Shown one piece after another: positions 29,470 to 39,917 of a DNA stretch of 64,000 bases. Under the pieces are notes generated by a model. That model was not told the DNA's origin. It did no database searches and saw nothing but the letters and a program-made list of their open reading frames with translations. The stretch's first letter is position 1; every line of letters begins with the position of its first letter. Source of the DNA: Flavobacterium erciyesense (lineage in GTDB: Bacteria; Bacteroidota; Bacteroidia; Flavobacteriales; Flavobacteriaceae). A program made the position numbers and the translations under genes. The DNA is taken from the NCBI RefSeq assembly GCF_018069925.1, contig NZ_JAGPXB010000015.1, positions 1 through 64,000 of the forward strand. The letters are read 5' to 3'.

Positions 29470-31761
29470 ATGAAGAGTCATTATTTACCATTGGTACTTT
29501 GCCTATTTTTGCTATCTGCTTGCAGCGGTACACAATTTTTGCCCGAAGGTGAACTTTTATACACTGGCGCTAAAGTAATGGTAAAAGATACCGCCACCTC
29601 AAAGGAAGATCAAAAATTACTAAAAAATAGTCTAGAAGATTTGGTACGTCCAAAACCAAACGCAAGTTTTTTTGGTATGCGACCAAGATTATACCTTTAC
29701 GCTTTTGCGGGTAATCCAAAAAAAGATAAGGGTTTCAGGTATTGGTTGAAAAACAAAGCAGGACAAGCGCCCGTACTTTACAGCCAAGTAGATCCTGAGT
29801 ACACCAAAAATGTACTTCAAAATTATAGTGAAAATTCAGGATTTTTTACAACACGAGTTACAGCCGACTCTACTGCCAAAGGCAAACTAGCTAGTATTAG
29901 GTATACCGTTAAACCGGGGAAACCGTATACGATTAAATCTGTAAAATTCCCAACCGAATCTTCTGAAATTGGTAGAGCTGTTAATGCCACGATGCGCCGT
30001 AGCCTTTTAAAAATAAATAAACCATACAGCTTAGAGGTTATAAAAGAAGAACGCATTCGTATTGACAGCCGCTTGAAAGAAAAAGGATTTTATTATTTTA
30101 ATCCTGATTACATCTTAGTGCAAGTGGATAGCACCGTGGCCAAAAATCAAGTTGATTTAATTGTAAAAATCAAAGAAGCTACGCCAAAATTAGCATTAAC
30201 ACCATACAAGATCAATAACATAATTGTTTATCCAAATTTTTCTATTGGTCCAAATGGAATCAAACAATCAGCAGATTCTATTACGAAATATAATGATTTA
30301 ACCATTATTGACTCTGAAAAATTATTCAAACCACGCATTTTCGACAGAGCACTTTACTTTAAAAAAGACGATTTATACAATCGTACTAATCATAATTTAT
30401 CTTTAAATCGATTGGTGAATTTGGGTACTTTTAAATTCGTAAAAAATCAATTCACAGTATCAGATACAACCGCCAACTACCTTGACGCGTATTATTACCT
30501 CACTCCTTTGCCAAGAAAATCATTGCAGTTGGAACTTCTTGGTAAAACCAATTCTGCGAACTATACAGGTACAGAACTCAACTTAAATTGGAGTAACCGA
30601 AACACTTTTCGTGGAGCCGAATTACTAACAGTATCTGCTTTTGGAGGTGTCGAAGTTCAAGTATCGGGACAGAATAACGGTTTTAATGTGTATCGTGTGG
30701 GAACCGAAGCTAATTTGATTTGGCCACGATTGATATCACCTTTTAAATTGAAAGAGCCCACAGGATTTGTGCCAAAAACAAAAGCAACGCTTGGTTACGA
30801 GTTTCAAAATAGAACCAATTTGTATTCTTTGCAAACATTTAAAGGTTCGTTTGGTTATTTGTGGAAAGAAAACGAACGCAAAGAGCACGTTTTGCAAATT
30901 TCAGAGATTACCTATGCGAGTCCTCAAAACGTAACCGACCTTTATTTACAACAAATTGCTAGCAACCCTACTTTAGAAAAAGTTATCGAAAAACAGCTTA
31001 TTTTTGGTCCTACTTATTCGTATACGTACACCAATACGATGCAAAAAAGGAAGAAAAACACTTTTTATTACAAAGGAAGTATTGACTTGGCAGGGAATAT
31101 TGCAGGTTTAGCAACGGGTGCAAACATTCAAAAAGGTAATACTATTTCGATATTTAACGTCCCGTTCAGTCAGTTTATAAAGATTGAAAATGATTTTAGA
31201 CATTATTATAAATTGGGTCGCGAGTCGCAACTGGCTACAAGAGTAATTGCAGGTGTAGGTTACGCTTATGGAAACTCAAGAGAAATGCCGTTTATCAAAC
31301 AATTTTTTATTGGTGGCACAAACAGTTTGCGTGCTTTTAGAGCGCGCTCAATTGGCCCAGGAAGTTTTGATAGTTCAACTACAAATAGTAATGCATTTTT
31401 ACCTGACCAATCCGGTGATATCAAACTTGAGTTTAACACGGAGTATCGAGCACAAATTTATGGTCCCGTAAAAGGAGCTCTTTTTGTAGATGCTGGAAAT
31501 ATCTGGTTGTTAAACGAAAATAGCGACAAGCCAGGAGCTAAGTTTACCAAGAATTTCATGAATGAACTCGCAGTAGGTGCAGGAGCAGGATTGCGTTTTG
31601 ATTTTTCATTTCTGGTTTTGCGTACTGATTTTGCTTTTCCTCTGCGCAAGCCCAATTTACCCTCAGGAAATCGTTGGGTTTTAGATCAAATCAATTTCGG
31701 AAATGGAACTTGGCGTAAAGAAAACCTAATCTTCAATTTAGCCATTGGATATCCATTTTAA
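29470..31761 (+). CDS. tamL: TamL: lipoprotein Omp85/TamA-like outer membrane protein
   Basis: This 763-residue protein has a lipoprotein signal peptide ending in LLSAC, so it should be lipidated at Cys17. POTRA-like domains span about residues 25-330, and the C-terminal beta-barrel contains the Omp85 motif region FIGGTNSLRAFRARSIGPG. It ends with LAIGYPF. Lipidated TamA homologues next to tamB are a known feature of Bacteroidota. It presumably works with TamB in outer membrane assembly. Confidence 0.92.
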   Translation: MKSHYLPLVLCLFLLSACSGTQFLPEGELLYTGAKVMVKDTATSKEDQKLLKNSLEDLVRPKPNASFFGMRPRLYLYAFAGNPKKDKGFRYWLKNKAGQAPVLYSQVDPEYTKNVLQNYSENSGFFTTRVTADSTAKGKLASIRYTVKPGKPYTIKSVKFPTESSEIGRAVNATMRRSLLKINKPYSLEVIKEERIRIDSRLKEKGFYYFNPDYILVQVDSTVAKNQVDLIVKIKEATPKLALTPYKINNIIVYPNFSIGPNGIKQSADSITKYNDLTIIDSEKLFKPRIFDRALYFKKDDLYNRTNHNLSLNRLVNLGTFKFVKNQFTVSDTTANYLDAYYYLTPLPRKSLQLELLGKTNSANYTGTELNLNWSNRNTFRGAELLTVSAFGGVEVQVSGQNNGFNVYRVGTEANLIWPRLISPFKLKEPTGFVPKTKATLGYEFQNRTNLYSLQTFKGSFGYLWKENERKEHVLQISEITYASPQNVTDLYLQQIASNPTLEKVIEKQLIFGPTYSYTYTNTMQKRKKNTFYYKGSIDLAGNIAGLATGANIQKGNTISIFNVPFSQFIKIENDFRHYYKLGRESQLATRVIAGVGYAYGNSREMPFIKQFFIGGTNSLRAFRARSIGPGSFDSSTTNSNAFLPDQSGDIKLEFNTEYRAQIYGPVKGALFVDAGNIWLLNENSDKPGAKFTKNFMNELAVGAGAGLRFDFSFLVLRTDFAFPLRKPNLPSGNRWVLDQINFGNGTWRKENLIFNLAIGYPF

Positions 31762-31770
31762 ACAAGCATA

Positions 31771-31806
31771 AAAAAAGAGCATCATTTTGTAATGATGCTC
31801 TTTTTT
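31771..31806. terminator. Bidirectional terminator between tamL and the M14 peptidase gene
   Basis: A perfect 16-bp stem (31771-31786 with 31791-31806) has a TTGT loop, with A-run and T-run forming the outer part, so it works on both strands. Confidence 0.9.
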
Positions 31807-31824
31807 AATTGAATTAGAGTTGGT

Positions 31825-34332
31825 TTAATTTACCAAGAACAAAGCATTGCTGAACAATAAGTTCCCGTTTTCCCAAAAACCTCTAAACAAAGGATTATCA
31901 ACCATATAAATTACGGTTCCGTTTCCTTTGTAATCAACAGCAAAACTTACCGTGTTGTCTAATTTTTTGCGAATATTACTTCCAACAAAGCCATAACTTT
32001 TAAAATCTTTAGGTACGTAAGCCACATTTGTTGCTCCTTTTAACAGTGAATAATGTCTGTCATCGGTACGCAAACTGAAATATTTATCGCCCAAACCAAA
32101 AGCTAACGGATGTGTTTTGTTTAATACATTTTCAATAATTGCACCCGGAATTGATTTTGAAATCGATCTGCGTTCTGCATCTTGAAAATCTAAAAAGCGC
32201 TCTTTTAATTCGGCTTCGTCATCGGCTTTCGTTGCATTTTCTTTTTCTTCTTCAGTCGCAAAACGCGTAAGAGCAAAATTTTCTTTGCCATCAAATAATG
32301 ACAATGCGTTGTTCATAGCAATGACTTTTCCTCCATTGGAAACCCACTCGGCTAATTTTTTTTGTTGCTCTTCTGACAAGGAATAATAACCATCAGCTAA
32401 AATTAAAGTGGTATAGCTGTTCCAATTTACTCTATTGAAATTAGCAGTCTCAACCACACTCACCGGATAACCAATGGTTTCTTGCATATAATACCACGCG
32501 GCACCAAACTCGGTGCTTGACACTCCTTTTCCTGATAACAAAGCTACTTTTGGCGCTCGTAACAAAACGAAATTTTCTCCACCAATATCTTTCGCATTAG
32601 ATGAATAGCCCGTTTGTATAAAATTGTAATCGTTCTTAACTTTGATAATATTAGAAACGGTATTTTCAAAATCAGCCATTTTGATATTGTCAGTTTTGGT
32701 CACAATCAATCCGCCTGGCTCCACCACAACATCACCAAAAACAGCTTTTTTCATAGCTGAACGTACTTTGATATTTTTTTGATGCAACGCAGACAAAACT
32801 TGTGCTGAAACCCTGTTATTCCAAGGAATATAAAAAGCATATACCTGTTTTGGAACTACTTTTTCAGCTGCTTCAATACTCTTTTTGGTAGGAACAAGAA
32901 GGTTGTTTTTCACAGCATAACCCTGAACTCCATAAGCTAACGGAAGAGCCCACGCAGTAATATCATAGGATAAACTATCATTTAATTTTTGATTTGGTTC
33001 AAATAAAACTTGTGCAAAAACTGCTTTTTGCTGGTCTACTTTTACAATCATATCATTTGGCTCTACCGAAAAAGCCTTATCGGATTTTGTATAATAATCA
33101 AAACCTGTTGCTTTTTGAGAACCTGCTGCATAGCTGTACTCGATATTGTTTTTAGCGAGCAAATCGGCTAGTTGTACTAATTTAGGGTTTTGCTTTAAGA
33201 CATAAGTTTTGTAATTCCCTTTTACCGTTTTACGAGAATTATTCATAAAGCCTCTAAAACCTTTCAATAAAACATCTGCTTGCCCTGCCGCTGATTCTAC
33301 CACAGTCAACACTGCAGTGGCATGATGCGTTAAACGATCTTTGATAGTTAAAACAGTTCCATTACTCATCAATACTGCACGACCAGCGCCTATTCCTCCT
33401 TGCTCCATTGTCATTCCCACTGCACCGTTGTAGGTTGGATATGTATCACCATAGCTTGGATAAAACAAATCAAAACGCTCACTCGTATTGTACATCCAAT
33501 TTTGAGCATCGAATTTCTTTGAGATATTTTGACCCAAAGTAGCGTGAAAATCTTTTTGATAGGGCTCAATGTATTCGTGCAAAGGTTCTGCTGATGGCGG
33601 GAAAAAATAAGGAGAATCATACCCCATTTCGTGTACGTCAGTATGTACTTGCGGCATCCATTGGTTGTAGAGCGCTATGCGTTGCTGCGACTCAATTTGC
33701 GTTTGCCAAGCCCAATCACGATTCAAGTCGAACATATAATGATTGTAGCGTCCGCCTGGCCAAGCTTCCATGTGTTCTCTATCTGATAATTCTGGATGCG
33801 TAAATTTTCCAGATATTTCGCGTAACCAATTTCCGTATCTTGAATATCCGTCTGGATTAATACAAGGATCAAGAATAACGATCGTGTTTTCTAACCATTT
33901 TTTAGTGGCTGCATTACTTGGATTGAGCAATTCATAAGCCACTGTCATGGCACTTTCAGTTCCCGCAAACTCGTTTCCGTGTACGTTAAAACTCAACCAA
34001 ACAATCAGTTTATCACCGATAGTTTCTGTACGATTGGCTGACATACCGATGGCCGCAAGATTATTATTCCTGATAGCATCTAATTGCGATAAATTTTCTT
34101 CTGAGGAGATAAAATAAACACTCAAATCGCGTTGCTCAGCAGTTACTCCATACTTTTGATGTTTAATCAGAGGAGATTTTTCGGTCAAATGTTTGAAATA
34201 ATTTTCTACTTGATGGTAGTATGAAATTTGTTTCCCATAAAGAGGTAAAAATTCCGAAGGGCTTTGAACTTGCGCCTGCATATTCCAGACAAAAGCAAGC
34301 AGTAGTCCGAAAGAAAAAATAGTTTTTTTCAT
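31825..34332 (-). CDS. Secreted M14 family zinc carboxypeptidase
   Basis: This 835-residue protein has a signal peptide (MKKTIFSFGLLLAFVWNMQAQ). The M14 domain follows, with the zinc motif NVHGNEFAGTES (HxxE, near residue 115), the third zinc His in QVHTDVHEMGYDSPYFFPP and the likely catalytic Glu in GMTMEQGG. The second half, from about residue 480, has a Rossmann-like/amidotransferase-type region including VNWNSYTTLILADGYYSLSEEQQKKLAEWV. Similar large M14 peptidases are widespread in Bacteroidota, where they process peptides outside the cytoplasm. It is transcribed singly. Confidence 0.88.
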   Translation of the reverse strand: MKKTIFSFGLLLAFVWNMQAQVQSPSEFLPLYGKQISYYHQVENYFKHLTEKSPLIKHQKYGVTAEQRDLSVYFISSEENLSQLDAIRNNNLAAIGMSANRTETIGDKLIVWLSFNVHGNEFAGTESAMTVAYELLNPSNAATKKWLENTIVILDPCINPDGYSRYGNWLREISGKFTHPELSDREHMEAWPGGRYNHYMFDLNRDWAWQTQIESQQRIALYNQWMPQVHTDVHEMGYDSPYFFPPSAEPLHEYIEPYQKDFHATLGQNISKKFDAQNWMYNTSERFDLFYPSYGDTYPTYNGAVGMTMEQGGIGAGRAVLMSNGTVLTIKDRLTHHATAVLTVVESAAGQADVLLKGFRGFMNNSRKTVKGNYKTYVLKQNPKLVQLADLLAKNNIEYSYAAGSQKATGFDYYTKSDKAFSVEPNDMIVKVDQQKAVFAQVLFEPNQKLNDSLSYDITAWALPLAYGVQGYAVKNNLLVPTKKSIEAAEKVVPKQVYAFYIPWNNRVSAQVLSALHQKNIKVRSAMKKAVFGDVVVEPGGLIVTKTDNIKMADFENTVSNIIKVKNDYNFIQTGYSSNAKDIGGENFVLLRAPKVALLSGKGVSSTEFGAAWYYMQETIGYPVSVVETANFNRVNWNSYTTLILADGYYSLSEEQQKKLAEWVSNGGKVIAMNNALSLFDGKENFALTRFATEEEKENATKADDEAELKERFLDFQDAERRSISKSIPGAIIENVLNKTHPLAFGLGDKYFSLRTDDRHYSLLKGATNVAYVPKDFKSYGFVGSNIRKKLDNTVSFAVDYKGNGTVIYMVDNPLFRGFWENGNLLFSNALFLVN

Positions 34333-34567
34333 ATTGTTTCAATTAGTTATGCCTCAAAAATAGCCATTTAGTGTATTATCCACAAACTATTTTGAACCGA
34401 AAAAGCAGTTTTCAAGTACTCATTATACATCCGTCAAAATCAACTATTTTTTATCAAATACTGATAATACAGCGACAATCATTACTAAAAAAACAATAAT
34501 ATTTAATTTTTAACTAGCATCATTGCCACATTCTATTATATTTGCAAGCAACAAAATCACACTACAA

Positions 34568-35995
34568 ATGGAAGAATGTATCTCTGTTTTTGACATGTTA
34601 AAAATTGGCGTTGGCCCATCGAGTTCCCACACTTTAGGCCCGTGGAGAGCAGCAGAGCGTTTTTTGACAGAACTTCGTGAAGCAACTATTTTTTCAGAAG
34701 TAACGCGTATCAAAATCGATTTATACGGTTCTCTTTCGCTAACTGGAAAAGGACACGCAACTGATCTTGCCGTGATGCTTGGGTTAAGCGGACAAGATCC
34801 AGAATACATTCCGATTGCCAACATCAACAGTATTATTCAAAGCATCGAAAACACGAATACATTGTTGTTGGGTGACGAAAAAAATATTCCATTTTACTTT
34901 TTACAGGACATTGTTTTCAATAAAAACTTTTTACCTTTTCATGCCAATGCACTTACTTTTACGGCCTATTTGAGCGATGAAAAAGAGTATGCTTCCACCT
35001 TTTACTCTATTGGCGGTGGATTTGTAGTAAAGGAAGAACGCGTAAATGCCAAGGAAAAAGTAAAGATAAAATGCGCCTTCCCCTATCCTATTGACAAAGC
35101 AACCGAATTATTAGCCATTTGCCGTCAGGAAAACAAATCGATCTCAGAGATTGTTTACGAGAATGAAAAATCAATGCGAAGCGAAGACACCATTGATCAC
35201 GAGTTACTACGCATATGGCATACCATGTTAGAGTGTATGTATATTGGTTGCCATTCAGAAGGTATATTGCCTGGAGGTCTCAATGTGCGTCGACGTGCTT
35301 TCGACATGCACCAAAATTTAATTGGTTTATCAAATTATCACTCGCCACAAACTTGGTTGGAAGAAATCAGAAAAACCGAAGTTAAATTCAGACAAATTTT
35401 GCAATGGGTTTCTACTTTTGCCCTTGCGGTAAATGAGGTAAATGCTGCACTAGGACGTGTGGTTACGGCTCCTACTAATGGTAGCGCAGGAGTAATTCCG
35501 GCCGTATTAATGTATTATTTGGTCATTGAAAATCATCAAGCAGGTAACAACGAAATCAAGCAATTTTTGATGGTTGCCGGCGAAATTGGAAGCATTTTCA
35601 AAAAAGGATCTACAATATCAGCAGCAATGGGAGGCTGTCAAGCAGAAATTGGTGTATCATCAGCCATGGCTGCAGCCGCTTTGTGCGAAGTTATGGGCGG
35701 AACTCCAGAACAAGTTTTAATGGCTGCCGAAATAGCAATGGAACATCACTTGGGACTTACCTGCGACCCAATTGGCGGATTAGTACAAATTCCGTGTATT
35801 GAGCGCAATACTATGGGCGCCATAAAAGCGATCAATGCCGCTGAACTTGCCTTGCAAACTGATCCTAAAAATGCAAAAGTACCGTTAGACAAAGTAGTTG
35901 ATACCATGTGGCAAACAGCTAAAGATATGAACAACAAATACAAGGAAACATCCGAAGGTGGTCTTGCTATTGCAGTAAATATGGCCGATTGTTAA
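34568..35995 (+). CDS. sdaA: L-serine ammonia-lyase (iron-sulfur dependent, single chain)
   Basis: From ATG 34568 the product has 475 residues with [28 protein letters not shown] at the N-terminus and the C-terminal [23 protein letters not shown] and [22 protein letters not shown], which contain the Fe-S cluster cysteines. The alpha and beta parts are fused in one chain, as in E. coli SdaA. It deaminates L-serine to pyruvate and ammonia. An upstream ATG at 34523 is unlikely: it would add 15 residues and overlaps the -7-like TATATTTG at 34537-34544. Confidence 0.95.
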   Translation: MEECISVFDMLKIGVGPSSSHTLGPWRAAERFLTELREATIFSEVTRIKIDLYGSLSLTGKGHATDLAVMLGLSGQDPEYIPIANINSIIQSIENTNTLLLGDEKNIPFYFLQDIVFNKNFLPFHANALTFTAYLSDEKEYASTFYSIGGGFVVKEERVNAKEKVKIKCAFPYPIDKATELLAICRQENKSISEIVYENEKSMRSEDTIDHELLRIWHTMLECMYIGCHSEGILPGGLNVRRRAFDMHQNLIGLSNYHSPQTWLEEIRKTEVKFRQILQWVSTFALAVNEVNAALGRVVTAPTNGSAGVIPAVLMYYLVIENHQAGNNEIKQFLMVAGEIGSIFKKGSTISAAMGGCQAEIGVSSAMAAAALCEVMGGTPEQVLMAAEIAMEHHLGLTCDPIGGLVQIPCIERNTMGAIKAINAAELALQTDPKNAKVPLDKVVDTMWQTAKDMNNKYKETSEGGLAIAVNMADC

Positions 35996-36002
35996 AATAA
36001 TA

Positions 36003-36043
36003 ATCGTTTCATTTTGGTGGAACTTCGGCCAAAATGAAACGAT
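36003..36043. terminator. Terminator between convergent sdaA and the NTF2-like gene
   Basis: A perfect 15-bp stem (36003-36017 with 36029-36043) with an 11-base loop lies between the two stop codons. Confidence 0.75.
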
Positions 36044-36048
36044 AGACT

Positions 36049-36492
36049 CTATTTTTTGCGAGTATCAATCAGGTGCACAATTTGCCAAGTATCAGCATTT
36101 TTCACGAAAGTAAAAGCGTTAATACCGGTATGACTTACTTTGCCATTCACCGAAAAAACATAAGGCGTCCAAGCATGAGCAATAGCGCCATTTACTTGAA
36201 TATGAAATCCTTTTAACTCCTCCTTAAAGGCCATTCCGGCTGGAATTGAAGCGATCGATTTCATAAAACTCGCCACACCATCAGCAGTTACCGTTGCAGT
36301 TGTTGACTTTTCTGCTATGGATTGCATGAGCATTTTTGGGTGACAAAATGTTTTGAGTTGTGCCGTATCTTTGGCATGAAAAGCCTCAAAAAACTGAATT
36401 ATCGTAGTTTTTACTTTTTCTTTTTCTTGTTTCTGTGCATATAAACTTCCCACAAAAAAGCACAAAATCATTACGGTAACTATACGCTTCAT
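36049..36492 (-). CDS. Secreted NTF2-like (SnoaL/DUF4440-type) protein
   Basis: From ATG at 36492 this gives 147 residues with a signal peptide (MKRIVTVMILCFFVGSLYAQ) and one NTF2-like cone domain: IIQFFEAFHAKDTAQLKTFCHPKM, IQVNGAIAHAWTPYVFSVNG and TFVKNADTWQIVHLIDTRKK. Such proteins bind small hydrophobic ligands or have lost catalysis; the ligand is unknown. An ATG three codons upstream (36501) is also possible. Confidence 0.78.
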   Translation of the reverse strand: MKRIVTVMILCFFVGSLYAQKQEKEKVKTTIIQFFEAFHAKDTAQLKTFCHPKMLMQSIAEKSTTATVTADGVASFMKSIASIPAGMAFKEELKGFHIQVNGAIAHAWTPYVFSVNGKVSHTGINAFTFVKNADTWQIVHLIDTRKK

Positions 36493-36592
36493 ATCTTCCA
36501 TTTTTATAATTAGTACTTTTACAAACTTAGTGTTACATTTTTGATTAAAAAATATTCATTTTAGTACCTTTACCGCCTCAAATAAAAGAATT

Positions 36593-37411
36593 ATGTCTGT
36601 AGCAAAAAAAGATTACAAACGCATCACAACAAAATCATTGATCGAGATGAAAGCCAATGGCGAAAAAATCTCGATGCTTACCGCTTATGATTACACCATG
36701 GCTAAAATTGTTGATACTGCTGGTATTGACGTTATTTTAGTTGGAGATTCAGCATCAAATGTTATGGCAGGTCACGAAACGACTTTACCAATTACGTTAG
36801 ATCAAATGATTTACCACGCCTCGTCAGTAGTGAGAGCTATTGAAAGAGCCTTAGTTGTAGTTGATTTGCCTTTTGGAAGTTACCAATCAGACCCAAAAGA
36901 AGCATTACGCTCTGCTATCCGAATCATGAAGGAAAGTGGTGGTCACGCAGTTAAATTAGAAGGCGGTCACGAGATTAAAGATTCGATTAAAAAAATACTA
37001 CATGCTGGAATTCCGGTGATGGGACATTTAGGTCTTACACCGCAATCTATCTATAAATTTGGTACGTATACAGTTCGTGCAAAGGAGGAAGAAGAAGCTG
37101 ATAAATTAATTGAAGACGCCAAATTATTAGAGCGTTTGGGCTGTTTTGCTTTGGTTTTAGAAAAAATTCCTGCACACTTAGCTGAAAAGGTAGCTCAAAG
37201 TATATCGATTCCTGTAATTGGTATTGGTGCTGGCGGAGGTGTTGATGGACAAGTTTTGGTTATTCACGACATGTTGGGTATGAATAATGAGTTCAGTCCT
37301 CGTTTTTTACGTCGCTACATGAATCTTTATGAAGGAATGACGCAAGCCATAGGACAATATGTGGCCGATGTAAAATCATCTGATTTTCCAAACGCTAGCG
37401 AACAATATTAA
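36593..37411 (+). CDS. panB: 3-Methyl-2-oxobutanoate hydroxymethyltransferase (ketopantoate hydroxymethyltransferase)
   Basis: This 272-residue enzyme has the PanB motifs [50 protein letters not shown] and [24 protein letters not shown]. It transfers a hydroxymethyl group to 2-oxoisovalerate in pantothenate synthesis. No panC or panD is adjacent. The pseudouridine synthase gene follows after 27 bp. Confidence 0.96.
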   Translation: MSVAKKDYKRITTKSLIEMKANGEKISMLTAYDYTMAKIVDTAGIDVILVGDSASNVMAGHETTLPITLDQMIYHASSVVRAIERALVVVDLPFGSYQSDPKEALRSAIRIMKESGGHAVKLEGGHEIKDSIKKILHAGIPVMGHLGLTPQSIYKFGTYTVRAKEEEEADKLIEDAKLLERLGCFALVLEKIPAHLAEKVAQSISIPVIGIGAGGGVDGQVLVIHDMLGMNNEFSPRFLRRYMNLYEGMTQAIGQYVADVKSSDFPNASEQY

Positions 37412-37438
37412 GCCCTAATCCCCTACTGGGAAATCCGA

Positions 37439-38128
37439 ATGAAAATAATATCCAATAAAAACAACCTTCAAATTCTGCACGAAGACAACCATCTTATTGT
37501 TGTTAACAAACGGGTTGGAGATCTTGTTCAGGGTGACAAAACTGGAGACAAACCCTTACCGGAGGTTGTAAAAGAATATATTAAAGAAAAGTACAATAAG
37601 CCAGGTGCTGTGTATCTAGGAGTTGTTCATCGTTTGGACCGCCCGACTACTGGCATTGTAGTTTTTGCAAAAACCAGTAAGGCATTGAGCAGAATGAACG
37701 AATTGTTTAGCAATCGTGAAACTCAAAAAACCTATTGGTGTGTGGTTAAAAACAAACCGCAAAAAAGTCATGACAAGTTGGTGCATTACTTGAAAAGAAC
37801 CGAAAAAAACAACACTTCTAAAGCGCATTTAAAAGAAGTACCCGACAGTAAATTAGCCAGTTTAGATTATACAATTATAAAAGAACTCAATAATTATTGT
37901 GCACTTGAAATTAATTTGCACACCGGGAGACACCATCAAATTCGCGCCCAATTATCTGCAATTGGTTCTCCTATCAAAGGTGATTTAAAATATGGTTTTG
38001 ACCGAAGTAATCCCGATGGAGGTATTCACCTGCATGCAAGAAAATTAGTTTTTGACCATCCGGTTACAAAAGAAAAACTAGAAATTATTGCGCCAACACC
38101 CGATGATGTAATTTGGAATGCTATTTAA
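37439..38128 (+). CDS. RluA family pseudouridine synthase
   Basis: This 229-residue enzyme has the catalytic Asp in VHRLDRPTTGIVVFAKT (near residue 65) and LHTGRHHQIRAQLS further on. It has no S4 domain, so it is the short RluA/RluC-like type. It isomerises uridine in rRNA or tRNA; the target site cannot be told from sequence. It is the last chromosomal gene before the mobile island. Confidence 0.92.
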   Translation: MKIISNKNNLQILHEDNHLIVVNKRVGDLVQGDKTGDKPLPEVVKEYIKEKYNKPGAVYLGVVHRLDRPTTGIVVFAKTSKALSRMNELFSNRETQKTYWCVVKNKPQKSHDKLVHYLKRTEKNNTSKAHLKEVPDSKLASLDYTIIKELNNYCALEINLHTGRHHQIRAQLSAIGSPIKGDLKYGFDRSNPDGGIHLHARKLVFDHPVTKEKLEIIAPTPDDVIWNAI

Positions 38129-38183
38129 ACAGGATTCAAAAAATACATTCCTCCTAATTTTAGAGAAACAAAAACCAAATACG

Positions 38184-38208
38184 GCGAGCTATAACAGCTC
38201 GCTTTTTT
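38184..38208 (+). terminator. Terminator after the pseudouridine synthase gene
   Basis: The 7-bp stem GCGAGCT / AGCTCGC (38184-38190 with 38196-38202), 5-base loop and T-run form a clear intrinsic terminator. Confidence 0.85.
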
Positions 38209-38294
38209 ATTAAAATCAAAATTGGCTTTGAACTAATTAAATTGTACTTTTAAAATAAAGTTTCAGTAAAAATACATCAAAGATTAATAACAGG

Positions 38295-38331
38295 TAAAAC
38301 GGTTGTAAATAAAGACTTTACAGCCGTTTTA
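38295..38331. repeat. Inverted repeat near the left boundary of the mobile island
   Basis: Arms of 15 bases (38295-38309 with 38317-38331, one G-T pair) are separated by 7 bases. It sits in the 390-bp gene-free stretch between the chromosomal pseudouridine synthase and the integrase, where the left attachment site should lie. I could not find a matching direct repeat at the other end, so it is not called as att. Confidence 0.5.
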
Positions 38332-38515
38332 TGATTTTTAGGTAATGAGGCAAAAAGCAGTAAAAAGCGAGGTTTGGCAAAAGTAAGGTTACTAAAACGT
38401 TACTTTTAAATATTAGAAATATCGTTTTAAAATACTGTATTTCAGTTTTCTGCATAGTTTTTCATATTGTTCCGTAGCTCACATAGGTTTAATTTTATCA
38501 TTAAGAATTGTGAGT

Positions 38516-39766
38516 ATGGAAACGACAAAAAAATCAACATTTAAGGTGTTGTTCTACCTTAAAAAGAACGCCCCAAAGAAAAACGGAAAAGTTACGGTTA
38601 TGTGCAGGATTACCGTAAACGGCAAACAGTCTGCATTCAGTACCAAGCTGGATATTTCCGCAACAAATTGGGATTTGAAGTACGGCAGGGTTTTAGGTAA
38701 AAGCCGAGAAGCTCAAGACACAAACAGCAAACTTGACAAAATTCGTTCGGGTATTGAGGAATGCTATTCCAAAATTCTGAAGAACGAGGGGTTTGTAAAC
38801 AGTGCTAAACTTAAAAATGCCTTTCTTGGAATGGAAAGCGGAGAACTGACCTTTTTCAAATTCTATGAACAGTTCCTGTCCGACTACGAGAAAAAGGTTA
38901 ATAGCGGACTTCGGGTAAATGGCACACGCAGTAAATACAAAATACTTTTAAAACATCTTCGAAATTTTGCACTTACAAAATACGGTTATTCCGATGTGTC
39001 CTTTAACGACCTTACACCTGATTTTGTTCAGGATTTTGATTACTACCTGCGTGACGACCAAAGTTTAACACACAACACCATTTGGCTGTATATGATTGGA
39101 TTTACTACGCTTTGCCGATTGGCAATGAGCAGAAAGCATCTTGCTTTTAATCCGTTCAGCGAGTATAAGAATACTAAAAAGGATAAAGACCGTGGTTATC
39201 TATTGCGTAATGAATTGGAACAGCTCGTAACGTTCAACTGCGATAAAAAGAAAGACGAATTAGTTAAAGACTTGTTTATTTTCAGTTGCTTTACAGGTCT
39301 TTCCTATTCAGATATGAAAGGACTGAAAAACAGCAATCTTCAAGATTTTTTTGACGGTAACAGGTGGATTATTGTGCGAAGAAAAAAAACAGCTACATCA
39401 TCAAACGTGATGCTCTTGGATATTCCAAAAATGATTATTGAAAAATATGCAGGATTGTCAAAGGACGGAAAGGTATTTCCTGTACCATCAAATACGATTT
39501 GTAATGACAGCTTAAAGAGAATATCTCAACTGATTGACTGCCTTGTAGAAAAGAAAGTAACCTTTCATTTAGCACGTCATACGTTTGCTACGCTATTTTT
39601 AAGCGAGGGTGTTCCATTAGAAAGTTTGAGCAAAATGTTAGGGCATAAAAACATTGCTACTACTCAGATTTATGCAAAAATTCTCAACGAGAAGGTCGGA
39701 AAGGATATGCAAAAGGTCTCTAATAAATTTAAAGGATTGGAACAGTCTTTTGTATCTCAACTATAA
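38516..39766 (+). CDS. int: Tyrosine recombinase, IntDOT/conjugative-transposon type
   Basis: This is a roughly 416-residue integrase of the Bacteroidota mobile-element type: an N-terminal arm-binding domain (KVLFYLKKNAPKKNGKVTVMCRITVNGK), a SAM-like core-binding domain and a catalytic domain. Visible catalytic residues are Lys in RRKKT, HLARH (His and Arg), the His of MLGHKN and the nucleophilic Tyr in TTQIYAKI. The first Arg of the family is replaced by Ser (FTGLSYSDMKGL), as known for IntDOT. A GTG at 38510 is an alternative start. It points into the island and should drive its integration and excision. Confidence 0.93.
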   Translation: METTKKSTFKVLFYLKKNAPKKNGKVTVMCRITVNGKQSAFSTKLDISATNWDLKYGRVLGKSREAQDTNSKLDKIRSGIEECYSKILKNEGFVNSAKLKNAFLGMESGELTFFKFYEQFLSDYEKKVNSGLRVNGTRSKYKILLKHLRNFALTKYGYSDVSFNDLTPDFVQDFDYYLRDDQSLTHNTIWLYMIGFTTLCRLAMSRKHLAFNPFSEYKNTKKDKDRGYLLRNELEQLVTFNCDKKKDELVKDLFIFSCFTGLSYSDMKGLKNSNLQDFFDGNRWIIVRRKKTATSSNVMLLDIPKMIIEKYAGLSKDGKVFPVPSNTICNDSLKRISQLIDCLVEKKVTFHLARHTFATLFLSEGVPLESLSKMLGHKNIATTQIYAKILNEKVGKDMQKVSNKFKGLEQSFVSQL

Positions 39767-39791
39767 CTTTCATATTTTACTGTTAGATTTC

Positions 39792-39835
39792 TCATACTGT
39801 TTAAATGGTGTTTAAATACCATTTAAACAGTATGA
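39792..39835. repeat. Perfect 18-bp inverted repeat between integrase and methyltransferase genes
   Basis: TCATACTGTTTAAATGGT (39792-39809) and its exact reverse complement (39818-39835) flank an 8-base spacer, itself AT-rich. There is no T-run, so it may be an operator for the following restriction-modification-like operon or a weak terminator for the integrase. Confidence 0.7.
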
Positions 39836-39917
39836 TATAACAACTTTATGAAAAATTTTCTGTAACTTTACCCTCGGTATATTTTGTGCTTTTCGAATTA
39901 TAATAATAAGATAATCA

